A DNA stretch of 64,000 nt. It comes from Faecalibacillus intestinalis. Lineage in GTDB: Bacteria > Bacillota_I > Bacilli_A > Erysipelotrichales > Coprobacillaceae. Of this stretch, positions 6,919-13,125 are shown in pieces; position 1 is the first letter of the stretch; every line of letters starts with the position of its first letter. Where the stretch lies: positions 62,001-126,000 of the forward strand of contig NZ_PYLQ01000001.1 in the NCBI RefSeq assembly GCF_003024685.1, in the 5' to 3' direction. The notes under the pieces are model-generated. The model was not told the DNA's origin and ran no database searches. It saw nothing but the letters and a program-made list of their open reading frames with translations. Made by a program: the position numbers and the translations under genes.

Positions 6919-8144
6919 TGACAAAAAGAATAAAAGCTTTTTTTAGAAAAAAAGGGGCAGATAAGCCTATCTTTTTTGCAGTTTTTGTATTGATTTGTTT
7001 AGGAATTGTAATGATTGGTTCAGCATCAATTGGAGCGGTCTCTTCAAAAGGAACGGCATTTGCAATAAAAAATATGATTACACAATCTATTTATGTAGCA
7101 ATAGGTGTTTTTATTATGATGGTTCTTACAAAGGGTTTTAAATTGAAAATGATTAATTACAGAAGTTCAATGGCTGTATATATTATGGGAATCATCTCAA
7201 TGTGTGGTTGTGTTTTTTGGACGACTAAAGGTTCACATGCTTGGATTCATTTAGGTTCTTTTACAGTACAGCCAGCAGAATTTATGAAAATTGGTATGGT
7301 TCTTATTTTATCTTATATGCTTACAGAAACTGATTCAGCATTTGTAGTAAAAGGAAAATTTAGAACTGCTGAATTAAAAAGTAAATTTTATAAAGATAAA
7401 TTTAACAAATGTGTTTTGTTCCCTTTAGCTCTTATGGTTTTTGCATTTGGAATAGGAGTTATTGTACAAAAGGATTTAGGAAGTTCTCTTATTCTAGCAG
7501 CAATTTGTTTTATTTGTTTTATGTCAACACCAAGAGATTATTATAAAAAATATAAAAAACTCGTTTGGATTGCTTTAGCTGTAGCGGTTATTATTTTAGG
7601 ATTCTTAATCACAGCTGTTTTACAGGGATATCAATTACAACGTATTGATTCTTGGTTAAAACCATTAAAAATAGAAAATATTTATGATAGTTCATGGCAA
7701 CTTGTCAATTCTTTGATTGCTTTTACAGATGGTGGTATTTTTGGACTTGGATTAGGAAATTCTATTCAAAAATATGATTATATTCCAGAGGCACATAATG
7801 ATTTTATAGGGGCCATTATTTATGAAGAACTTGGTATTTTTGGGTTGGCTTTAATGATTATTCCAACAGCTATTATTATTTTTAGATTATTAAAATATGC
7901 AGATCAAATTCAAAATAATAAATCAAGAGTTATTTTGATAGGAATAGCTTCATATTTTATGTTACATTTATTTGTTAATTTAGGTGGCGTTTCAGGATTG
8001 ATTCCAATGACAGGTGTTCCATTATTATTAGTATCATCTGGGGGATCTTCAACGATTGCTGCTTTAATAGCAATAGGTATTGCCCAAGCAATTATTTCCA
8101 AGTTCAACAAAGAACAACTAGAAAAAACAGACACACAATTATAA
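6918..8144 (+). CDS. ftsW: SEDS-family peptidoglycan glycosyltransferase (FtsW/RodA/SpoVE)
   Basis: A 408-residue polytopic membrane protein with about ten transmembrane helices. SEDS proteins polymerise lipid II into glycan strands, with a class B PBP as partner. Motifs: HAWIHLGSFTVQPAEFMKI, VQKDLGSS with the conserved functional Asp, PEAHNDFIGAIIYEELG, and TGVPLLLVSSGGSS. The ATG at 6918 overlaps the upstream stop and is preferred over an in-frame TTG at 6903. An FtsW assignment is suggested by the ylbD-coaD neighbours, as ftsW sits near this block in Bacillus. Motifs alone do not separate FtsW from RodA. Confidence 0.93.
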   Translation: MTKRIKAFFRKKGADKPIFFAVFVLICLGIVMIGSASIGAVSSKGTAFAIKNMITQSIYVAIGVFIMMVLTKGFKLKMINYRSSMAVYIMGIISMCGCVFWTTKGSHAWIHLGSFTVQPAEFMKIGMVLILSYMLTETDSAFVVKGKFRTAELKSKFYKDKFNKCVLFPLALMVFAFGIGVIVQKDLGSSLILAAICFICFMSTPRDYYKKYKKLVWIALAVAVIILGFLITAVLQGYQLQRIDSWLKPLKIENIYDSSWQLVNSLIAFTDGGIFGLGLGNSIQKYDYIPEAHNDFIGAIIYEELGIFGLALMIIPTAIIIFRLLKYADQIQNNKSRVILIGIASYFMLHLFVNLGGVSGLIPMTGVPLLLVSSGGSSTIAALIAIGIAQAIISKFNKEQLEKTDTQL

Positions 8145-8173
8145 ATGTTTCATATGATATATTAGGTGATTTG

Positions 8174-8461
8174 ATGGATAATTTAAAAGAGTTTAAAGCT
8201 TTTTTAAAGACAATACCAAGTATTAAAGAAGATGTATTAAATCATCGCTATACTTGGCAAGAAATATATGAAATCTATACAATGTATGGAGAAGATGATC
8301 ATTTTTTCAAACCGTATAAGGAACATCCAATAGAAAATATGAATGTTTTAGAAATTATCAAAAATGTCGATTTGGAAGCATTATCTTCTTCTTTGCAATC
8401 AATCGAAAAAGTTTTAGGAATTGTTTCTAATCTTTTAGATAAAAATAAAGAAGGTAAATAA
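8174..8461 (+). CDS. ylbD: YlbD-like protein (spore coat protein family)
   Basis: A 95-residue homologue of the N-terminal part of Bacillus YlbD, a spore-coat-associated protein. Matching features are EFKAFLKTIPSIKEDV, the run YTWQEIYEIY and the acidic motif YGEDDHFFKPYK. The Bacillus protein is longer (about 130 residues); the missing tail is low in conservation. Start ATG 8174 follows AGGTGA; the TTG just ahead is too close to that SD. The gene lies in conserved order with ylbE and ylbF. Its presence hints at a sporulating lineage but does not prove sporulation. Confidence 0.85.
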   Translation: MDNLKEFKAFLKTIPSIKEDVLNHRYTWQEIYEIYTMYGEDDHFFKPYKEHPIENMNVLEIIKNVDLEALSSSLQSIEKVLGIVSNLLDKNKEGK

Positions 8462-8640
8462 TGAAAGAAGATGTTTTAGATTATATACGTAAGCATCCTG
8501 TTTGGTATGTTACATTATGTCATTATCCAGAAAAATATGATGATTTATTAGATGAAATACATCAAAAAAAACAAAGTACAGTTTTAGAAAAGCTAGAAAG
8601 AATATCAATACTAATGAGTATGTTGGAGATGTTACAATGA
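8461..8640 (+). CDS. ylbE: YlbE-like small protein
   Basis: A 59-residue gene between ylbD and ylbF. Translation gives MKEDVLDYIRKHPVWYVTL, a short linker, then a C-terminal helix ending SILMSMLEMLQ. The xxPxWYxxL motif and the methionine/leucine-rich end match the YlbE-like family, as does the gene order. Start ATG 8461 overlaps the ylbD stop (TAATG) and its stop overlaps the ylbF start (ATGA), so translation is coupled on both sides. Function is unknown. Confidence 0.85.
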   Translation: MKEDVLDYIRKHPVWYVTLCHYPEKYDDLLDEIHQKKQSTVLEKLERISILMSMLEMLQ

Positions 8641-8984
8641 ATGAAACAATATATGATTTAATAGATGCTATCAAAGAAGATAAGCGCTATCTACAATTTA
8701 AAGAGCAATCTTTAAAATTATTAAATCAAGAAACAAAAGAATTATTAGATAATTATCAAAATCTTTTACAAGAATTAGATGATTTGAAAAAGTTTGAAAA
8801 ATATATTGATTTGACACAGAAAAGACAAGAATTAAATGAAGTAAGAAAAAGAATGTCACAAAATGAAAACATTCAAAAATATTATCAAAGTTATTATAAA
8901 ATCAATGAATTACTCGATGAAGTAACAAAAATTGTTTTTAAAGATATTAGTGATTCATTAGATACATCAGGGTATAAATTATGA
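8637..8984 (+). CDS. ylbF: YlbF/RicF family protein (RNase Y specificity / Y-complex)
   Basis: A 115-residue, nearly all-helical protein of the YlbF/YmcA family. In Bacillus subtilis YlbF (RicF) joins RicA and RicT in an Fe-S-carrying complex that directs RNase Y processing and is needed for competence, biofilm and sporulation. Seen here: long amphipathic helices with YDLIDAIKEDKRYLQFKE and the centre motif KKFEKYIDLTQKRQ. No cysteines are present, so a direct Fe-S ligand role by this subunit is not evident. Its ATGA overlaps on both sides indicate coupling with ylbE and rsmD. The ylbG gene of Bacillus is missing from the cluster. Confidence 0.88.
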   Translation: MNETIYDLIDAIKEDKRYLQFKEQSLKLLNQETKELLDNYQNLLQELDDLKKFEKYIDLTQKRQELNEVRKRMSQNENIQKYYQSYYKINELLDEVTKIVFKDISDSLDTSGYKL

Positions 8985-9529
8985 GAGTGATTGCAGGAAA
9001 GTATAAAAAAAGACAATTAAAAGTTCCTAAGAGTCAATTAACAAGACCGACAACAGATAAAAATAAGGAAAACCTTTTTAATATGATTGGGCCATATTTT
9101 CAAGGAGGAACGGTATTAGATTTATTTGGAGGTAGTGGTGGACTTGGAATAGAAGCTATTTCTAGAGGATGTGATACACTTTATAGTGTGGATCATCAAT
9201 ACGAAGCTTTTAAAACAATTAAAGAAAATTTTTCTCTTTTAAAATTGGAAAATTGTTTTCCTTTGAAAATGGATTATAAAAAAGCTTTAAAATATTTGTA
9301 TGAAAAAGGTATAAAGTTTGATTATGTTTTTTTAGATCCACCTTATGGAAAAGGTCTTGTTGATGATATTCTTCAATATTTAGTTGATCACCAAATGTTG
9401 AATCCACAAGCGTGTATTGTAGTAGAAGAATTAAAAGAAGTTGAGTTTAAAGAAATAGAAGGAATTGAGTTAAATAAAAGAAAAGAGTATGGAATTACAG
9501 CTCTTAATATTTTTTATTATGAGGATTAA
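8981..9529 (+). CDS. rsmD: 16S rRNA (guanine966-N2)-methyltransferase RsmD
   Basis: Methylates G966 of 16S rRNA during small-subunit maturation using S-adenosylmethionine. The 182-residue protein begins MRVIAGKYKKR, the typical RsmD start, then RPTTDKNKE, the SAM-binding glycine loop VLDLFGGSGGLGIEA (45-59) and the catalytic DPPY at 119-122. It overlaps ylbF by four bases and is followed by coaD three bases after its stop, the usual rsmD-coaD pair. Confidence 0.96.
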   Translation: MRVIAGKYKKRQLKVPKSQLTRPTTDKNKENLFNMIGPYFQGGTVLDLFGGSGGLGIEAISRGCDTLYSVDHQYEAFKTIKENFSLLKLENCFPLKMDYKKALKYLYEKGIKFDYVFLDPPYGKGLVDDILQYLVDHQMLNPQACIVVEELKEVEFKEIEGIELNKRKEYGITALNIFYYED

Positions 9530-9532
9530 ATC

Positions 9533-10018
9533 ATGAAGAAAATTGCTGTATATAATGGATCGTTTGATCCAGTTACAAATGGACATTTAGATATTATTGA
9601 ACGTGCTGCAAAGATATTTGACATATTATATGTAACGGTAGCTATTCATCCAACAAAAGTAGGTTTGTTTACGATTGAACAAAGAAAAGAACTTTTAAAA
9701 AAAGCAACAGCTCATTTAAAAAATGTAATTGTTGATTCAACAGATGAACTTTTTATGGATTATGTAAAAAAAGTCAATGGACAAGTGCTTATCCGTGGCT
9801 TACGTTCAACAACAGATTTCGATTATGAATTACAATATGCACAATCTAATCAATATTTAAATAGTCAAATAGAAATAATGTATTTAATGACAAAGCCATC
9901 ACATTCTTTTATCTCATCATCTGTCGTTAAAGAAATAGCTAGTTATCATAAGCCACTTACAGGCTTAGTGCCAGAGTGTGTTGAAGATGCATTAAAAAAA
10001 GTATATCAAGATCAATAA
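9533..10018 (+). CDS. coaD: phosphopantetheine adenylyltransferase
   Basis: Fourth step of coenzyme A synthesis: transfers AMP from ATP to 4'-phosphopantetheine. At 161 residues it is full length. The nucleotidyltransferase (T/H)xGH motif is in NGSFDPVTNGHLDII, RGLRSTTDFDYE is the substrate loop, and HSFISSSVVKEI is the C-terminal ISSS signature. The last gene of the operon; SD GAGGA lies 9 bases ahead of ATG 9533. Confidence 0.97.
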   Translation: MKKIAVYNGSFDPVTNGHLDIIERAAKIFDILYVTVAIHPTKVGLFTIEQRKELLKKATAHLKNVIVDSTDELFMDYVKKVNGQVLIRGLRSTTDFDYELQYAQSNQYLNSQIEIMYLMTKPSHSFISSSVVKEIASYHKPLTGLVPECVEDALKKVYQDQ

Positions 10019-10039
10019 ATCGCTTCGGCGATTTTTTTT
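10017..10039 (+). terminator. terminator of the UPF0223-coaD operon
   Basis: AATCGC-TTCG-GCGATT, a UUCG tetraloop hairpin followed by a run of eight T. Confidence 0.95.
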
Positions 10040-10105
10040 AGTCCAATTTGTTCTAAAATCATAGAGTAGATTGTAAATAATATACACTGATAAAGAGGTG
10101 ATTAA

Positions 10106-10789
10106 ATGAATATTTTTATTGGAGAAAATAATTTAAAAGATTATGTTTTTTTAAAATCGATTATTGAAAAATGGGGTATAGAAAAACAACAAGAAATCTA
10201 TTTTCATTGGTATAAACAGCTTTATTATCAATTACCAAAATGTTTAAAAAACTGTGATCTTGTATTTTTAGAATTAGATATGAAACATATCAATGGTTTT
10301 GAATTTGCAAAGATCTTAAGAAAAAAGGATTTATCAATACCGATTGTTTTTCAAACAAAAAATACACATTATGGGATAGCAAGTTATCAAGTACAAGCGA
10401 TGCACTACTTATTAAAGCCGCTTGATCAACAAGAAATATATAAAATACTTGATTGCGTTTTATTACATCAACATTCTAAGACATTTATTTATCAGTTTAA
10501 AAAAGAAGTTCACAAAATACCTTATGAAGACATTATTTATATAGAAGCTTATCAACACCATGTTATGATTCATCAAAATGATATGACAAAAAGAAATTAT
10601 CTCAGTTTAAAAGAAATAGCTTTACAATTAGATGATTCTTTTTGTCGTTGTCATCGAAGCTATATTGTTAATTTAAAATATGTTGAGAGAATAGAAGGAA
10701 TGAATTGTATCACTAAAAATAAACAAGTTATTCCTATTTCTAAGAAATACAAAAATGATTTTATTGAAAAAATCGTGAGACAAATGTGA
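10106..10789 (+). CDS. LytTR-family response regulator (orphan)
   Basis: A 227-residue regulator with a receiver-like domain (1-115) and a C-terminal LytTR DNA-binding domain (about 125-225: PYEDIIYIEAYQHHVMIH, SFCRCHRSYIVNLKYV). The receiver keeps a possible phospho-acceptor Asp58 (LELDM), Thr84 and Lys104 (LLKPLD). The N-terminal acidic pair, normally CDD, is GEN with only Glu7, so metal binding and phosphorylation may be altered. No histidine kinase is adjacent. An array of six 11-bp repeats starts at its last codons and leads into comFA. By analogy with ComE (a LytTR competence regulator), control of the comF genes is plausible but unproven. Confidence 0.9.
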   Translation: MNIFIGENNLKDYVFLKSIIEKWGIEKQQEIYFHWYKQLYYQLPKCLKNCDLVFLELDMKHINGFEFAKILRKKDLSIPIVFQTKNTHYGIASYQVQAMHYLLKPLDQQEIYKILDCVLLHQHSKTFIYQFKKEVHKIPYEDIIYIEAYQHHVMIHQNDMTKRNYLSLKEIALQLDDSFCRCHRSYIVNLKYVERIEGMNCITKNKQVIPISKKYKNDFIEKIVRQM

Positions 10790-10842
10790 AACAAATTTGA
10801 GACAAAAATGAGACAAATTTGAAACAAATTCGAGACGAATTA
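10777..10842. repeat. six tandem 11-bp repeats, consensus GARACAAATTT
   Basis: Six head-to-tail 11-base units start at 10777, 10788, 10799, 10810, 10821 and 10832. Five conserved positions (G1, A2, A4, C5, A7) are invariant, and most units read GAGACAAATTT or GAAACAAATTT. The array overlaps the last codons of the LytTR gene and ends about 39 bases before the comFA start. The 11-bp pitch is about one helical turn, which places each unit on the same DNA face, as expected for cooperative protein binding. Confidence 0.9.
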
Positions 10843-10880
10843 TTTTGTAAAATGTATTAAAATAGATGTAGGTGAAGAAG

Positions 10881-11996
10881 ATGAAATGTTCGAGATGTCA
10901 AAATGAAGATGTTCAATATTTTTTTGAAAACAATGGGCGTATTTATTGTAGAAAATGTATTGCTTTTTCTACAAAGACAGTTAACTTAAAATCTGTTAAA
11001 AATGAAAAGAAAATATACTATCATTTAAATTATTCATTAAACTTAGAACAAGAAAGAACTTCAAGATTATTGATAGAAAGATATCAAAATCATCAAAATT
11101 CAGTATTAAAAGCAGTAACAGGAGCAGGTAAGACGGAAATGATTTATGGTGTCATTGAATATGCATTGAATTTAGGACATCATGTTTGTTTGACGATGCC
11201 AAGAAAAGAATTGGTTATAGAATTAGCAAAGAGAATTCAAAAACAATTTTTTAATATTCAGCCCATTCTTGTTTATGGAGGACATACAGAGTGTTTAGAA
11301 GGACAATTTATTATTTGTACAACACATCAGCTGTATCGGTATCCACGAATGTTTGATTTATTGATTTTAGATGAGTATGATGCTTTTCCATATCGTGATA
11401 ATGAAGTTTTGGAAAATATATTAATGAATAGTATAAAGGGAAATTATGTGTTTATGTCTGCAACGATTGAAAGTGGAGATGTACAAGTCTTACAAAGGTT
11501 TCATCATCAACCATTACCAATTCCTACTTGTAAGGTAATGGGAAACTTTATGATGTTGTGTCATCTTGTTTATCAATTAAAAAAGTATCAAAAAGATAAA
11601 AAACCGGTATTTCTTTTTGTACCACGTATTGAAATGACAAGACAAGTACAAAAATTTCTTAAATTCTTTTCTATTAAAAGTCACTGTGCTACATCAAAAG
11701 AAAAAAATATTCATCAATCATTAGAAATGATTAAATCCCATGAAATAGATGTTATTGTATGTACAACAGTTTTAGAAAGAGGAATGACTGTTGAAAATGT
11801 ACAAGTTATTATTTTACATGGTGAACATCCCCTTTTTGATAAAGAAACACTTATTCAAATAGCAGGGCGAACAGGGCGAAAAGTACCCTATACAAATGGA
11901 GATATTATCATTTATACAAATAGACAAACGAAGGCTATTAAAGAATGTATCAAGGATCTTCAACAAAGCAATGCCTTATCTGCCATAAAGAGTTAA
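10881..11996 (+). CDS. comFA: ComFA-like DNA translocation ATPase/helicase
   Basis: DEAD-box type ATPase that helps pull single-stranded DNA through the membrane in natural transformation. The 371-residue protein opens with a four-cysteine zinc finger (Cys3, Cys6, Cys23, Cys26), as in ComFA. It then has Walker A AVTGAGKTE (78-86), the Walker B/DEAD box LDEYD, SATIES and the C-terminal RecA-like motif QIAGRTGR. It is shorter than the Bacillus protein (about 460). An in-frame GTG at 10872 sits inside the SD AGGTGA; the ATG at 10881 is chosen. It overlaps comFC by 52 bases. Regulation may run through the 11-bp repeat array just upstream. Confidence 0.93.
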   Translation: MKCSRCQNEDVQYFFENNGRIYCRKCIAFSTKTVNLKSVKNEKKIYYHLNYSLNLEQERTSRLLIERYQNHQNSVLKAVTGAGKTEMIYGVIEYALNLGHHVCLTMPRKELVIELAKRIQKQFFNIQPILVYGGHTECLEGQFIICTTHQLYRYPRMFDLLILDEYDAFPYRDNEVLENILMNSIKGNYVFMSATIESGDVQVLQRFHHQPLPIPTCKVMGNFMMLCHLVYQLKKYQKDKKPVFLFVPRIEMTRQVQKFLKFFSIKSHCATSKEKNIHQSLEMIKSHEIDVIVCTTVLERGMTVENVQVIILHGEHPLFDKETLIQIAGRTGRKVPYTNGDIIIYTNRQTKAIKECIKDLQQSNALSAIKS

Positions 11997-12574
11997 ATCA
12001 ACAACAAGATCTTTTTCACTTGGTGAATAATTCTTCTCTTTGTTTAAGCTGTATAAGAAAATTTAAAATAATAAATAGTGATATAAGGATTCAAGGATAT
12101 CATGTCAAGGTTTTATATGAATACAATGATTTTTTTAGACAACTCCTTTTTCAATATAAAGCATTAGATGATTATGCTTTAAAAGATTGTTTTATAGAAT
12201 CATTTCAAGAATTAAAAAGGACCTACAAAAATTATATCATTGTTGTTATTCCTAGTAGTCAAAAAGATAATAAAAGACGTGGCTTTTGTCCTAATGTTGA
12301 AATTGTTAAGACATTTTCTCAACATATTTTTACAGGTTTGTATAAAAAAGAAGACTACAAACAGACAAAACAAAAAGATCGAAGCCAAGTAAAGAAAATA
12401 TTATCTATTAAAGAGGGAAATCTTCTTTATAAGAAGAATGTTTTAATATTTGATGATGTGATGACTTCATCAAATACTTTACAAGCAGCATTTCAGCAAG
12501 TAGAAAAATATCACCCTAAACAAATAAAAGCATTAGTATTGGCTTGCCCTCATATTGATTATTTTAAAAAATAA
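11945..12574 (+). CDS. comFC: ComFC-like phosphoribosyltransferase-fold competence protein
   Basis: A 209-residue ComF/GntX-type protein. The N-terminus has a zinc-binding CLICHKEL...CLSCIRKF (two CxxC pairs); the C-terminal half is a type I phosphoribosyltransferase domain with VVIPSS, KRRGFCPN and the PRPP loop VLIFDDVMTSSNT. ComFC is required for transformation in other species through an incompletely understood role in DNA uptake or recombination. No later start codon precedes the first zinc motif, so the 52-base overlap with comFA in another frame appears real and suggests translational coupling. Confidence 0.92.
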   Translation: MYQGSSTKQCLICHKELNQQQDLFHLVNNSSLCLSCIRKFKIINSDIRIQGYHVKVLYEYNDFFRQLLFQYKALDDYALKDCFIESFQELKRTYKNYIIVVIPSSQKDNKRRGFCPNVEIVKTFSQHIFTGLYKKEDYKQTKQKDRSQVKKILSIKEGNLLYKKNVLIFDDVMTSSNTLQAAFQQVEKYHPKQIKALVLACPHIDYFKK

Positions 12575-12806
12575 TCAATTCTATTGTAGACACTAAGAAA
12601 ACCACTAACCAATAGTAAGGGTAAGCTTTATGCTTTTGCTAGAAATGTTTTTTATTACTTTTTCAACAAATATGTAAAATAGTGTGAACTATTTGACAAT
12701 AGAGATGACATTTTTTTGTTATAAATGACACGTAAAATTTATTTGTCGAATGAAAATGATAACTTTTTTATAAAATATTAAATATACTGAAATAGACAAG
12801 GAAAGG
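12575..12806. other. 232-base intergenic region with csp leader
   Basis: No gene seen. An extended -10 element (TG-N-TATAAA, 12717-12725) would give a 5' leader of about 75 bases for the cold-shock gene, consistent with the long structured leaders known for csp mRNAs. A weak hairpin near 12628-12646 might end the comF transcript. Neither is strong. Confidence 0.4.
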
Positions 12807-13013
12807 ATGATGAAAGTGCAAGGAAGAGTCAAATGGTTTAATGCCGAAAAGGGATTTGGATTTATTGATCGAGGAGAAGGAAAAGATGTCTTTGTTCATT
12901 ATAGCCAAATTGTTCAAAATGGATATAAAACACTTAATGAAGGCGAATTAGTTGAGTTTGAATTATATCAAAGCGAACGCGGTATGCAGGCAAAACATGT
13001 CGTAAAAATCTAG
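12807..13013 (+). CDS. csp: cold-shock domain protein (first copy)
   Basis: A single cold-shock domain RNA/ssDNA chaperone. Both RNA-binding motifs are present: KGFGFID (RNP1) and VFVHYSQI (RNP2), with VKWFNAEKG ahead. Three possible starts follow the SD AAGGAAAGG: ATG 12807, ATG 12810 and GTG 12816. The GTG gives the most usual N-terminus (VQGRVKWFN) and the best SD spacing; the full frame is listed. Monocistronic and followed by its own terminator. Confidence 0.93.
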   Translation: MMKVQGRVKWFNAEKGFGFIDRGEGKDVFVHYSQIVQNGYKTLNEGELVEFELYQSERGMQAKHVVKI

Positions 13014-13036
13014 AGATAATCTCTAGATTTTTATTT
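13004..13036 (+). terminator. terminator of csp
   Basis: AAAATCTAGAG-ATAAT-CTCTAGATTTT hairpin with T-rich tail; the stem begins inside the last codons and stop. Confidence 0.88.
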
Positions 13037-13080
13037 TAAGTAGGGATATTTAAATTTTGCTTTTAATAATCACAATTATT

Positions 13081-13089
13081 TGATATAAT
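13081..13089 (+). promoter_or_regulatory. extended -10 promoter of secA
   Basis: TG-A-TATAAT. No clear -35, as is common with a TGn extension. Confidence 0.6.
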
Positions 13090-13125
13090 TAAACTTGATT
13101 ACAAGCGTAAAAGGAGCGTGTATGT

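Noticed and set aside
10777-10842. CRISPR-like array
   Set aside because: The units are 11 bases, contiguous, with no spacers and no cas genes nearby, so this is a binding-site or iteron-type repeat, not CRISPR.
12575-12806. Small RNA gene between comFC and csp
   Set aside because: No strong promoter-terminator pair or stable long stem is visible; it is better explained as the csp leader.
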